From contig NC_092680.1 in NCBI RefSeq assembly GCF_964355755.1, positions 811,001 to 875,000 of the forward strand: DNA of 64,000 nt, read 5' to 3'. The position numbers were made by a program, and so were the translations under genes. The DNA is from Antedon mediterranea (taxonomy: Eukaryota; Echinodermata; Crinoidea; Comatulida; Antedonidae). Every line of letters begins with the position of its first letter. Position 1 is the first letter of the stretch. This document shows, one piece after another, positions 22,390 through 34,940 of the stretch. The notes beneath the pieces were generated by a model. The model had not been told where the DNA came from. It ran no database searches and worked only from the letters and a program-made list of their open reading frames with translations.

Positions 22390-23185
22390 TATTGTTTATT
22401 ACTGCATTTAAAATTAAAGCTTCTTTTAATCAAAATTTTTAAAAAACATCAGAAACTTGCATAAATAAATTAATGTTATATCTGCCTCAATAAACACAAA
22501 TGCATTTCAGTTAAATTCTCATAAAATAATGTTATATCTCTGCTTCGATAAGCACACTCGTACATAAATTGTCCTAACTCAATTTAAATAAGTTCAAACT
22601 ATGTTGTGACTTAATCAACAAACGCCACATAAATAGTCAATCAATCAATATATTCGATGTCTAAAAAATCATATATACACTATAAGATATTTAAAATAAT
22701 ATATGCATTAACAATTAAATATTTAAAATAAATTTCATTTCTGTACAACATACTAGATTTACTCATTTCCATAAAATAAAAATTTCCAATAAATTTATAT
22801 AAATGTGAAAAAAAACAACTTTAAGTAGAATCAAATTCAAGAGAGTAATAATTACAGTATATATACATGTCTTCACCAGCCTAGATTTATCTGATTTATA
22901 CTGTATTGACACATATTGCATTTTATGTCCAGTATCATAGGCAAATGCTGTAATACAGTGTCATATATTATCACATGTGGTGCCTGAATGTTATGGTTAG
23001 ACATTTGCCTATTGTATGATACAGGTGTCACATGTGAAAAACATGTTGTTCTGTATCACAGAAATTGCCAATGATACTGTACAAATTATAGATACAGTAC
23101 AGAGAATCAACTACTGGATTTCCCTGTTTTTTTTCAAAATCTGACTTATTAGAAATATTACAGTGTTTCATAAGCTCTGATCAAG
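22390..23185. other. Gene-free, LMBRD1 3' flank
   Basis: AT-rich. A partly palindromic stretch at 22920-23095 (ATTGGCAAT/CATGTGA phrases around TGATACAG) may be an old element. Nothing coding is seen. Confidence 0.35.
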
Positions 23186-23189
23186 TCCA

Positions 23190-23330
23190 GCTTAAGCTTT
23201 GTTCCTACTTGGACACAAAGATAACGATGTAGGTGTAACAATGAGTTCACCATCCGCACTGTGATTGGTCAATTTACTTATGGTGAACATACATCATTGT
23301 GTTACATCAGTCCTTGCTACAATATGTACT
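23190..23330. mobile_element. MITE family 2, diverged copy
   Basis: Has TAAGCTTTGTTCCTACTTGG at one side and CTGTGATTGGTCAATTTACT in the centre; the far end is degraded. Confidence 0.5.
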
Positions 23331-23662
23331 CAATAGGATTGACTGTCTATGTATAATTTCTTCTATTTCTAATTTTTTTTTTCATTTTTTTTAAAATTCA
23401 TGTTTGTTGGCTTAAGATTGTTCACTCACGACTCTTAATTGTTGATTACACTTTTTGTGAATAAATAAAGATTTACTACTTCAACTCACAAGGAATGGAT
23501 TATCCAATGCTTAACATTAATTGTGTTGTGTCCCACTTTTGAAACAAATCTTATTTAGATTGCCCTGTTTAAACAGCCAATGGCATAGCTACACGCTAAA
23601 TTGTGCTGTTTAAACAGCCAATGACATACCTTTAAATTGTGACACGCTGAAAGAAATTGAGT

Positions 23663-26600
23663 TTAAACTTGAAGGAGCTCATCATCATCACTATCATCAG
23701 TATCATCCGAGTCAACCTCACCCTCAATGGATGACCTCCTGCTCTTAAAGATAGACACCACTAAACCAATAAGAACCATCTGCCAATAGTAATGGGAGAA
23801 TAAAAAGAGTATTAATGATATCATAAAGATGTTGATAATGATATGTTGGTATTCTTATGTTCATATACTGACTACCAGGGGCAGATTCTGGACTTGAGCT
23901 GGGTTCATGACTTTAAAATTGTGAAAAAAAGTGCTGAAATCAACCTAATTTATTGATTTTTTTTAATAAGGGAGGGTATGCCACTAAGTAAGTACTAAGT
24001 ACTAGGCACCATACCTGTGAACACCAATATCCAGCTACACTGTTTGTCTACAGTGTTCTTTTTTTACATAAAGTTAGAGAGAGGTGCTTTTATTTGTATG
24101 CAGTGATGAAGTACAAACCAAACCAAATGTATTTGATATCTGTATTTAGTCACTACTGGTGGTTAAAATACTTACAGCTAGAAAAGCCCAGTTAGCCCAG
24201 TAATAGAAGACGCCAAAGAACCACAATTTAAAAACAAAGGTGGTTAGAAGAGAAGCTGCTATGCTCATTATGCACTCTGAAAATATAAAGCAAATCAATT
24301 CCCAACATGTTTATTTTCTAGTCTCACAATAACATTGAAAACAAATTTTTAATATTGTATAATGCTTATTTCCAGCAACAATTTATATAACATAACATAA
24401 TACTAATACAGTAAAGTATATATATTCTTTTTTTGAAGGAAAAGGAAGAAACAAGAAGTAACAACTTATTTCTCTACTAGACTCAAATCTTGTGCTAAAT
24501 ACATGAACATAGTTAGTTTAGTGAATCTGGTATTACATTCTTGTAATTAAATCCATGTGGGCAGTGGGGAATAAAGCTTTGTCTACACTATAAAAAAAAA
24601 AGTGCCCAAATATAGTAGTGATATGACATCATCATGTCCATATATGGGCACACCACACTTTGTTGTCACATAAAGTTTGGTAGTGTAGACAGAGCTTAAT
24701 TAAAAACTGTGTAGAATAAGACAACATACCTTCTGGTTCATTTGTAGTACACTGTTCCGTACTGTTATTTTCAGTCTGTTGGTTAAAAAAAATAATTGTA
24801 AGTACACTTCTAAAAAACTATAATACTTTTATTTCATCTCTCTGCTAATCAATCCACCAATGAAACAACCCATTATTAGTGCTAAATACAAATTGTTCAT
24901 AATACTGAACATTTAAAAATAATTAAATAATTAAAATTTTAATCAATATATCTATCTTTTTATGGTATACGATCTTTACTTACGACATATTTTTGATTTC
25001 CATACGTCATATACTCTGGAGCTAGTGTATACATCATGGTGTTAATGGCCAGAACTGTGAATATTAGAATCATACAGAGGAAGAGCAATGCTTGCGGCTT
25101 GGTACGGGTTGCACGTAACTTGTACATCTAAAGTTCAAAGTTCAAGTTCAAAGTCCAAGTTCAACAATGGCATATATATATACAGTATAATATATATTGT
25201 GTACATTATTTAAATGAAAACATGGTAATAAGCCATCATTTGGGGTCTTCTCTAGAAGAAATCAAGTTTCTTGTCTCGAGAAAGACCCCAGAAATAATAC
25301 ACATACATTTAAACTAATACAATTTACTACTTAAAATAATAAATAAAAACAAAAACGATGAAATAAAAATAGATACTTTCAGTGTACTACAATCATAATA
25401 ATATTAAAATTAGCATAAAGAAATAAGATATTTTTAAAAATTTTTACGAAAAGTATAAACAGATTTAAAATGCTTTAGTTTGTCATCAAGATCATAAAAT
25501 AACAATACACAGTCAATAAATGATTATGTATGTATATTGAGCATTATATGTAATGTGTATGGAGTTACTAAATAACGTTTTTAATTTTAGGTGAATATAT
25601 CCACTTGAATGAAACATTCATAGAGATATAACTCTCTTCCACATACATAATGTATTAAAAATTGACGATATTCATAATTACCAAATTGGCATTTTTATGT
25701 TCCAAATATTGAATAATCCTGATTTACGATTTTTAAACCTTAAAAATTTTACTGATGGTAATGGTCATAAGTACAATACTAGAGGAAAATGTAAACTTCG
25801 ACCTCCTCTTCGAAGACTAGTTTCTACAAGTCATAGTATTGCTGTTTCGGGTCCTCATGTCTGGAACAACTTAGATATGACTTTTAAAAATGCAAAATCC
25901 ATCAATGTTTTTAAAAAATTGTATAAGTTGAATCTAATTAATAAGTACAAATCTTAATTTCTGCCGATGTCATTGTTTTTTTTATTTTTATATGTTAATA
26001 TATTGTATATATCTTTTTATAGTTTTAGCTGTTAGTTTTTTTAGGTCTTCAACCTTGTACAAGCTTTTAGCTTTTGTTGTTGATCCTTTTCATCTTTTAT
26101 GCATTTTATCTTTGACATGTTTTATGATTTTTATGTTTTTTTGATGAATAAAATGAATGAAATGAAATGAAAACAGAAAACCAGACATATTAGGCCAGCC
26201 CAAAGGTGTCTGGTATTGGGAGAGTTGACTGTAAATAATATAATTGGACTTACCTTAACACAACAGAACCAAATACCAATTCTTTCAATTCCAGTAATAG
26301 TGGTAAGAAATAGGAAGATGATAATAGAAGCAAATATGATGTAGTCAAGTGGAAAAATCTGAAAATCAATGAGAAATTACAATCAAGAAATAAAATACAA
26401 CTTTGAAACTCAACTATTATTTATGCTTTGTTCCCCATTGAACAGGACGCAGTGATAGGCGCAACAGGAGTGAGTTGACCAATCACAAACGGCAGTTTGG
26501 ATGTTCCATCGCATCATGATTTGTCAAATTACAGTGGGTTTACATCCATCAGGAACCTCAATGTTTTTTAAATTGACTGATCACAATAAAAATATTGAAC

Positions 26601-29600
26601 CTCAAATGAGAATGTTTAAGTGTGGTTCATGCACAACAATATTATGGATGCTGATAAAAAGATAAAATATCGTACCTGTTGACTTAGGAGCAAGACCATA
26701 TCAATAGGGTTAGGGTAGTGTCTCTCTGGTAGGATGTACCCTGTTTTAACACCAAGGGAGTGCATAGCACGGTCCAAGCTGTAAATGAAAACAATTAAAG
26801 GATTGTTAATTGTGGAAAAAAAAATAATTTACCTGAAAAAATGTAATATAAAGCAAAAAAAACTTAAATTGTCTGTCAGATAATGGTTTTTGGTTAAAAT
26901 TAAACGTTTCTTTTGTCTTTTTAAAAGTGAAATATTAATATTTTCTTTTTACAGAAGTGAATAACTTTATAAAAACTGCAAAATGGCCTATTTAAAGTCT
27001 GATTTTATTAATCTTCATTTTTCATGTTTTTTGGGGACAATACATATTTAAACTTGTCAATAGAGAAATGTTAATATATGCATGTCAACAAACCTTGTAA
27101 TAAACAGAGATACAAAGATGAGTAACGCGGCCAAACAACATAAAACACCAAATGTAATCTCAAAAGGTCGCCAGAGAAATGTGCATTTACTACAGCATCT
27201 TGCCTGCAGGGCCTCAAGGTGGCGCTCTTTACGTTTTAGTAGTTCTTCTTGGTCGTTGAGATTGTCTATCTTGCCTCGATCACGTGAGCTTATTCGCCGA
27301 TTTGTATCCTTGTACTATCAACAACAATAAACGTATTAATACTTAAGGGTACAATTTGTATTTATACAATGTGTATCAGAGGTTGACAACTCTATTGCAG
27401 TTAAATAACACATTGGACACACCAAGAATTCTGCAGTTAAATAACACATTGGACACACCAAGAATTCTGCAGTTAAATAACATATTGACACAACAAGAAC
27501 TCTGCAGTTAAATAACACATTGACACACCAGGAATTTTGTAGTTAAATAACACATTAGACACATCAAGAATTCTGCAGTTAAATAACACATTGGAGACAT
27601 CAAGAATTCTGCAGTTAAATAACACATTGGACACACCAAGAATTCTGCAGTTAAATAACACATTGGACACACCAAGAATTCTGCAGTTAAATAACATATT
27701 GACACAACAAGAATTCTGCAGTTAAATAACACATTGACACACCAGGAATTTTGTAGTTAAATAACACATTGGACACATCAAGAATTCTGCAGTTAAATAA
27801 CACATTGGACACATCAAGAATTCTGCAGTTAAATAACACATTGGACACACCAAGAATTCTGCAGTTAAATAACTAACACATTGGACACACCAAGAATTCT
27901 GCAGTTAAATAACACATTGGACACAACAAGAATTCTGCAGTTAAATAACACATTGGACACACCAAGAATTCTGCAGTTAAATAACACATTGACACAACAA
28001 GAATTCTGCAGTTAAATAACACATTGACACACCAGGAATTTTGTAGTTAAATAACACATTGGACACACCAAGAATTCTGCAGTTAAATAACACATTGACA
28101 CAACAAGAATTCTGCAGTTAAATAACACATTGGACACACCAGGAATTTTGTAGTTAAATTACACATTGGACACACCAAGAATTCTGCAGTTAAATAACAC
28201 ATTGACACACCAGGAATTTTGTAGTTAAATAACACATTGGACACACCAAGAATTCTGCAGTTAAATAACACATTGACACACCAGGAATTTTGTAGTTAAA
28301 TAACACATTGGACACAACAAGAATTCTGCAGTTAAATAACACATTAACACACCAGGAATTTTGTAGTTAAATAACACATTGGACACACCAAGAATTTTGT
28401 AGTTAAATTACACGATTTTCATGAAAATATACACAAACAAATATCATAGTAATTATTTGGAAAAAAATACAGTAGAAACCTGTATAACGAAGACAGCCTA
28501 CAAATCCTTAAACAGAGGTTTGCTGCAATGTTAAAACATATAATGCCCTTTGTTTGTTTCACAGGTAAGTATCTCCTTAAACAGGGGTTTGCTGCAATGT
28601 TAAAACATATAATGCCCTTTGTTTGTTTCACAGGTAAGTATCTCCTTAAACAGGGGTTTGCTGCAATGTTAAAACATATAATGCCCTTTGTTTGTTTCAC
28701 AGGTAAGTATCTCCTTAAACAGAGGTTTGCTGCAATGTTAAAACATATAATGCCCTTTGTTTGTTTCACAGGTAAGTATCTCCTTAAACAGAGGTTTGCT
28801 GCAATGTTAAAACATATAATGCCCTTTGTTTGTTTCACAGGTAAGTATCTCCTTAAACAGGGGTTTGCTGCAATGTTAAAACATATAATGCCCTTTGTTT
28901 GTTTCACAGGTATCTCCTTAAACAGGGGTTTGCTGCAATGTTAAAACATATAATGCATTTTGTTCGTTTCACAGGTAAGTATCTCCTTAATAAAAGGGTG
29001 TCCTCTTAATAGAAGGGTGTCTCCTTAATAAATGGGCCCGTGTCCCAAAACAGGTGTTGTATTGTAGTACCTTTCTCCTGATAGTTTTACGCCTTTGTCG
29101 ACTGTCGTTTGCCTCATTCCTAACGCTGTCCAACTCAGTTGACACACTCTTTCTTCCTTTGATCATGTCAGCAGGAAGAGTCACTAATCCAAACCCCTAT
29201 GAAAATAAAACGGTCATAAAAATACTCTTTTTTTGAAGATTTTTCTAATTTGTTTGTTTATCGAATTGTTCAGTTTATTTCATACAATATTATGCAAGTT
29301 AATTATAAATTAGTTGCTGAACAGCACAAAATAACAACACTTACTGTGTAGAACACAAGACAGACAAATCCAATGACTGTTAAAAATCCAATAGTAAAGT
29401 AAAGAGCTGTTTCACCCTCTAAAAATAGCAAATAAGATAACAAAATAAAACAATATAGGCTCATCATGAGAAGGAAAAACGAACAATATCATTCCTTATT
29501 ATCATTTTTTTTTTATTTTAGGGTACCCATATGCAAATAAAATGATTGTATGAAATATTACTTACTAGTGTTACGTAACTCATTGGCGAGAAATGCCAGA

Positions 29601-32600
29601 TCATTAGCTATTGTTGCATTGTTTGTGACTGGTGGTTTTTTGAGAGGAACAAAAGCTCTGTATAAAGATAAGATATATTTATTTATTTCACCTTATTTAT
29701 AGAGGGTAACCCTAAACAGCGTATGCTGACAATCAAGGAGCCTCTTGATGAGTTATCTGTTTGTGATACTGGCTGTGTGTATATTAATATTAAGATGTAG
29801 TATATTGAGGTGCCATTATGCAAGATGATCACTATCCAAACAATTATTGAGAAGTATGTTTGGATCGCCAAGGCCCATATATCATACAATTTGTTATTAG
29901 TTTCTTATGCTATTTCAGATTCAAGGTTCTTTGAGATTATAGAAGGCGTCTCACATAATACACCATATAAATTTTTTACCCAATCATTAATAGTACAACA
30001 GCAGCAAATAAAAAGCAGGCCGAGTACTTCATAGCGCCACACATTCTCTGAATAAATAGAAGAAGAAATGAATCCTAAAAGTTATTACAAGAATTTACGT
30101 AGGAAACTTCTTGACAAAAACATGTAAAGCTTTGTCTACACTATCAAACTTTATATGACAAAAAAGTGTGATGTACCCAAATATGGTAGTGATATGCCCA
30201 AATATGGCAATGATATGACATCATCATATCTATATATGGGCACATAACATTTTACATCACTGTTAACAAAATATGAGCCATTTTACTCACACTTTTAATA
30301 TTCGTGTTTTCATCTTCTTCTTCATAGTAGAAATAAACAAATGGAATGATGAGGAACACAAACAGTGTAAGGCAGCCATACATAGCTAAAGAGACATAAA
30401 TCATTTAATCACTTAGAACTAAGAAGAACTTATTTAACGCCCATTTCTTGTTTTGTTTTTCTACTTGTTTATTTCAGTCATCATCATATTCATTGTTTTA
30501 TCTGCAGGTTCAAAGCCATGATGGTAATAAATTTGATAAATGTATGTAGTGTAATAATTATGTTGTGTGAAATAAAACTGAAATAAAATAAGATAAATCA
30601 TAGGTCATACTTTCACAGCATAATGATCCTCATGAACCGACCAATGTGTTCTCATTATAGGGGTGTTCCCTGAATAAAGGTGTTCTCTGAATAAAGGTGT
30701 TCCCTGAATAAAGGTGTTCTCTGAATAAAGGTGTTCTCTGAATAAGGGGTGTTCCCTGAATAAGGGTGTTTGTGAATAAAGGTGTTCTCTGAATAAAGGT
30801 GTTCTCTGAATAAGGGGTGTTCCCTGAATAAATGTGTTTGTGAATAAAGGTGTTCTCTGAATAAAGGTGTTCTCTGAATAAGGGGTGTTCCCTGAATAAA
30901 TGTGTTTGTGAATAAAGGTGTTCTCTGAATAAGGGGTGTTCCCTGAATAAATGTGTTTGTGAATAAAGGTGTTCTCTGAATAAAAGTGTTCTCTGAATAA
31001 GGGTGTTCCCTGAATAAATGTGTTTGTGAATAAAGGATGTCCCTGAATAAAGGTGTTTGTGAATAAGGGGTGTCCCTGAATAAAGGTGTTCGCTGAATAA
31101 GGGGTGTCCCTGAATAAATGTGTTTGTGAATAAAGGATGTCCCTGAATAAAGGTGTTTGTGAATAAGGGGTGTCCCTGAATAAAGGTGTTTGCTGAATAA
31201 GGGGTATCCCTGAATAAAGGTGTTCTCTGAATAAGGGGTGTTCCCTGAATAAGGGTGTTCTCTGAATAAGGGGTGTCCCTGAATAAAGGTGTTCTCTGAA
31301 TAAGGTGTTCTCTGAATAAGGGATGTTCCCTGAATAAAGGTGTTCGCTGAATAAGGGGTGTTCCCTGAATAAAGGTGTTCTCTGAATAAGGGGTGTCCCT
31401 GAATAGGGGGTGTCCCTGAATAAAGGTGTTCTCTGAATAAGGGGTGTCCCTGAATAAGGGGTGTCCCTGAATAAAGGTGTTCGCTGAATAAGGGGTGTTC
31501 CCTGAATAAAGGTGTTTGTGAATAAGGGGTGTTCCCTGAATAAAGGTGTTCGCTGAATAAGGGGTGTCCCTGAATAAAGGTGTTTGCTGAATAAGGGGTG
31601 TTCCCTGAATAAAGGTGTTTGTGAATAAGGGGTGTTCCCTGAATAAAGGTGTTCGCTGAATAAGGGGTGTCCCTGAATAAAGGTGTTTGCTGAATAAGGG
31701 GTGTCCCTGAATAAGGGGTGTTCCCTGAATAAAGGGTGTTCCCTGAATAAAGGTGTTCGCTGAATAAGGGGTGTCCTCTGAATAAAGGTGTTTGTGAATA
31801 AGGGGTGTCCCCTGAATAAAGGTGTTCGCTGAATAAGGGGTGTCCCCTGAATAAAGGTTTTCGCTGAATAAGGGGTGTCCCCTGAATAGAGGTGTCCCTG
31901 AATAAGGGGTGTCCCCTGAATAGAGGTTTCCCTGAATAAGGGGTGTCCCCTGAATAGAGGTTTCCTGAATAAGGGGTGTCCCCTGAATAGAGGTTTCCCT
32001 GAATAAGGGGTGTCCCCTGAAGAGAGGTGTCCCTGAATAAGGGGTGTCCCCTGAATAGAGGTTTCCCTGAATAAGGGGTGTCCCCTGAATAGAGGTTTCC
32101 CTGAATAGAGGTTTCCTGAATAAGGGGTGTCCCCTGAATAGAGGTTTCCCTGAATAGAGGTTTCCCTGAATAAGGGGTGTCAACTGAATAGAGGTTTCCC
32201 TGAATAGAGGTTTCCTGAATAAGGGGTGTCCCTGAATAGAGGTTTCCCTGAATAGAGGTTTCCCTGAATAAGGGGTGTCCCCTTAATAGAGGTTTCCCTG
32301 AATAAGGGGTGTCTCCTGAATAGAGATTTCCCTGAATAAGGGGTGTCTCCTGAATAGAGATTTCCCTGAATAAGGGGTGTCTCCTGAATAGAGATTTCCC
32401 TGAATAGGGCTTCGCTATATGTTAAACATACTGTATTGATTCTTTCATTCCACAGGAAAGTGCTCCTGAATAGGGTCATCCTAAAGTGATCTTGTAAATA
32501 ATATATTTTATATACAATTACCATAGTAACAGTAAAGAACAGTCTCTTGTACTTGATGTCTTGTTACATTAGATTCAGCCCAATCCTAAAATGAATACAG

Positions 32601-34753
32601 TAGCTTAGTATATGATGAAAGAAGTGTATTATTATTGAACTTTAATTTAAAACACACCTAATTGTTTACTTGGCACCTAATTCTACACTTGGTTTCTCTT
32701 CAATTTTTTCCTTTTTATTTGTAGACTAACCAAGAAATATTGATTAAATCACAACTAGAACCTCTATGAAAACAAATTTACTGAAATTTCTGGCTTTTTT
32801 TAGGGGTGAAAACTAGAAATGTTCAAGTTTACAATACCAACATTCATTCATTCATTCATAATAACATTTATTTCTTATCATTTCAAAGTAAACAAATTAA
32901 CAATTTAAATATAAATAATTAAGAGGCAACACCCAGAAAGTAATAACATTTGGAGGTTTCCCTCCAAAAAAACTTGTGACGGGTAGCCAGTTAAGAAATT
33001 GTAATCATATTGGAGTTTAAACAAACAGAAACAAAACAAGACAAACAAACATGTAAAGCAATACAACGACAAATTAATAATAATAAAATACTATGGAAGC
33101 ACAGAAAACCCAGAATAAACATGTTGTTTTATTATTATTAGTTATTTATGGAGTAGAATTTGTTTAAGTTTAAAAGAAAATGTATTTTTTGAAGGTGACA
33201 ATTTAATTTCGTCGGGGAGATCATTAAATAATTTGGTGCCACTATAATGGATATTATGTTGCATTAATGTTAATTTGGTAAGGGGAGGGTGGAGATTACA
33301 GGAGGATCTAGTTTTATGGGTATGAATGCTATTATTTTTTATAAAGTTGCAAGAAAGTTTGGTTGGAAGTACTGTAGACAGTTGACATGTTCATAGACAA
33401 CACTGAGAATTGAAAAATAATTAATAAGAATCTGAAGGATGTGTTAGTAATAACAAAACACTTTGGAAGTCCAGGTAGGAGTTCATACCTTAAATTCACC
33501 ATTATCATCCTTCATGAAAGACACTAGAAACACATCTACAGGCCCCATAATGACGGTAAGTAAACTCACAGACAGGCCTAGAATAGCTGTCAAGAATAAA
33601 TGTATCATATTATTTGCATACATGACGCATACACAGAACAGGTTTGCAGAACACCATGAAATACCATATACAGCTAGATTTTGTTGGTACAGTAGGTCTC
33701 CCTTTTTTGGTTGGCAGGGGGGAGGGGGGGGGGGGAGTTGTGTGGAGGAGAAGTTTGTGTTTAGATGATATTATTTTTGTTTATTTACCAGTAAGTGTTG
33801 AGCTGCATTCACTGTGACGTTTGTATCTGTAGTATAGAACATACCATGTTGAAAACAGAAATGTTAACTATAAAAGAAAAACAAAATAATACAGTCAAAA
33901 TTAAGCTAACTTGAACGGGCATGGTCCAACCACCCTCTTAAATTTGCGCCATATTCAAGAGTTGATGTAATTATCAAGAGGGGCTTATAGGCATAGCCTA
34001 GCCTCCACTCCGGACACAGCATTGCTGAGCTCCGGATACAAGTAAACAAGAAAGTAAACAAGTAAACTACAAAAAAAAATACAATTTTAATAATTCTTTG
34101 ATTTTGAGCCTACCTGCCGCTTTTAAAGGAGGCCCCTAGAGCTAGGCATATACTAATATAGGAGTAGTAGTAGCTGGCTAGCTAGGCCTACCCTAAATCA
34201 GCTGGACTCGATAAATTGGATTAATTAATAAAATGGGGTTATTGATTAGTCTGCCCTACTATACTAACTTAAACTAGGCCTAGTCTAAGCCTACATTATT
34301 ATTATGCTAGGCCTAGCTAGTTAGGCCTACTAATACGAGGCCTAGCTAGGCTAGGCTAGGCTGAGGCCTACTAGGCCTAGGCTAGGCTACTACTACGGGG
34401 GTCTAGCTAGGCCTACCTAGCCTAGTAGGGCATAGGCTAGGCCTATATACTATATAGGCCTCCTAGGCTAGAGTATATAGGCTAGACTACTACTAGCCTA
34501 GACCTACTAGCTAGCCCTATCTAGGGCCAGGCTTAGGCCTACTATTAGGCTAGGCTAGGCCTAGTTACTAATACTAGGTAGGCCTAAACTAAATAGGCCC
34601 TATACGCTAGCATGTTTAGCCATGTTTCGTCCTAGTAAAGATATATCGGTTCAAATAATAAGAAGAAATTAGTTTTTTATAATAATTTACCACAAATGCA
34701 ACAGCAAAGGCAATCCAACTTCCAACTTGCATCGACACTGGGAAAGTAGCCAT
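23663..34753 (-). CDS. LMBRD1: Lysosomal cobalamin transport escort LMBD1, complete, 16 exons
   Basis: Multipass lysosomal membrane protein needed, with ABCD4, to release vitamin B12 to the cytosol. Exons in transcript order: 34753-34691, 33867-33789, 33586-33489, 32585-32522, 30385-30291, 30047-29980, 29657-29566, 29418-29345, 29196-29071, 27308-27094, 26778-26676, 26358-26254, 25127-24984, 24775-24730, 24276-24176, 23779-23663. The sum is 1590 nt, 529 aa; human is about 540. All introns are GT-AG and phases close. Diagnostic segments: PVDVFLVSFMKDDNGEFK, DWAESN...ETVLY, IPFVYFYYEEED, GAFVPLK, LPADMIKGRKS, RDRGKIDNLNDQEELLKRKE, FPLDYIIFAS, TKPQALLFLCMIL, LAPEYMTYG, FGVFYYWANWAFL and the acidic tail SSIEGEVDSDDTDDSDDDE. 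The start MATFPVSMQVG is the only in-frame ATG context next to a good donor. Introns host two LINE ends and three minisatellites. Confidence 0.95.
24574..24697 (+). mobile_element. MITE family 1
   Basis: In the LMBRD1 intron between exons 14 and 15; the left repeat is interrupted by an A-run. Confidence 0.8.
25600..26170 (+). mobile_element. 5'-truncated LINE (CR1/L2-like) 3' end
   Basis: Coding remnant to a stop at 25957, frame open from about 25640. It contains HKYNTRGKCKLRPPLRR, then SIAVSGPHVWNNLDMTFKNA and a final FKKLYK, the pattern of the end of non-LTR reverse transcriptase ORFs. A non-coding 3' tail follows and ends in ATGAATAAAATGAATGAAAT-type short repeats. It lies antisense in the LMBRD1 intron between exons 12 and 13. 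No endonuclease or RT core is left. Confidence 0.8.
26424..26555. mobile_element. MITE family 2, diverged copy
   Basis: GCTTTGTTCCCCATTGAACA start, with GTTGACCAATCACAAACGGC in the middle (reverse orientation of the central motif). Right end degraded. Confidence 0.45.
27395..28412. repeat. Minisatellite of about 35 bp, nearly 30 copies
   Basis: Unit ACATTGGACACACCAAGAAT then TCTGCAGTTAAATAAC. A sub-variant with CAGGAATTTTGTAG alternates with the main type, suggesting a higher-order dimer. Many copies contain the overlapping EcoRI/PstI string GAATTCTGCAG. It lies in LMBRD1 intron 9, just downstream of exon 9. Open frames on the - strand here are artefacts. Confidence 0.95.
28492..28990. repeat. 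69-bp tandem repeat with splice-site-like joints, 7 copies
   Basis: Unit: CTCCTTAAACAGGGGTTTGC, TGCAATGTTAAAACATATAA, TGCCCTTTGTTTGTTTCACA, GGTAAGTAT. On the + strand each joint reads pyrimidine-rich TTTGTTTGTTTCACAG directly followed by GTAAGTAT. Joints fall near 28564, 28633, 28702, 28771, 28840 and 28974; the one near 28909 has lost AAGTA. The array is antisense to LMBRD1 intron 9 and ends about 80 bp from exon 9. A 69-bp period keeps frames open on both strands, so the 138- and 162-codon frames are not genes. Confidence 0.93.
30127..30262 (+). mobile_element. MITE family 1, right end lost
   Basis: Left repeat AAGCTTTGTCTACACTATCA and internal motifs are present; sequence departs after GGGCACATAACA. 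LMBRD1 intron between exons 5 and 6. Confidence 0.7.
30645..32410. repeat. Large minisatellite, about 17-20-bp unit, about 90 copies
   Basis: About 1.77 kb of TGAATAAGGGGTGTCCC-type units. There is a clear gradient of variants along the array: GTGTTCTCTGAATAAAG on the low side, GTTTGTGAATAA types in the middle, and GAGGTTTCCCTGAATA near the high side. It fills LMBRD1 intron 4. The 517-codon - strand frame (TPLIQGNLYSG repeats) is an artefact of the missing stop in the repeat. Confidence 0.96.
32840..33360 (-). mobile_element. 5'-truncated LINE (CR1/L2-like) 3' end
   Basis: On the - strand an open frame runs from about 33357 to a stop at 33142. It contains IHTHKTRSSCNLHPPLTK, then NIHYSGTKLFNDLPDEIKLS and a final FKLKQILLHK, again the C-terminus of a non-LTR RT ORF but a different lineage from 25600-26170. 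The 3' tail reaches ATGAATGAATGAATG near 32841. Same orientation as LMBRD1, in its intron 3. Confidence 0.75.
33715..33740. repeat. Poly-G tract in LMBRD1 intron 2
   Basis: GGGGGGAGGGGGGGGGGGGA-type run; antisense C-rich in the transcript. Confidence 0.8.
34130..34625. repeat. TAGGCCTA / CTAGGCTAG-rich low-complexity tract
   Basis: About 0.5 kb built mostly from overlapping AGGCCTA, CTAGGCTAGG and CTAGCTAGG words, highly self-complementary. It sits in LMBRD1 intron 1, close to its first exon. No unit length is regular. Confidence 0.85.
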
Positions 34754-34940
34754 TTTATTTTTGTTTTGGTCACATGCGCCCTCAACAAATCACGAGACTT
34801 CATTAGATAAAAAGTCCCAGCAGACGTGACTTGGTCAGCTAAAGGTCGTGTTTCCGAAAGTTAGCAACAATAAAAAAAAACTATATTTTTCAATTTGCAA
34901 GAATAATAAGAAACTATATTTTCTTTAAAAAAGACAAATT
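34754..34940 (-). promoter_or_regulatory. Probable LMBRD1 promoter / 5' UTR
   Basis: The 187 bp between the LMBRD1 start codon and the first unit of tRNA array 2 must hold the promoter. No TATA box is placed well enough to call. The assignment is positional only. Confidence 0.35.

Noticed and set aside
27395-28412. Regular direct repeats with spacers, superficially like a CRISPR array
   Set aside because: The units are contiguous, without unique spacers, in an intron of an animal gene.
28419-28944. Opposed 162- and 138-codon frames
   Set aside because: Artefacts of the 69-bp repeat, with no recognisable domain.
30630-32183. A 517-codon - strand frame of TPLIQGNLYSG repeats
   Set aside because: It lies wholly in the minisatellite of LMBRD1 intron 4; the repeat simply lacks stops.
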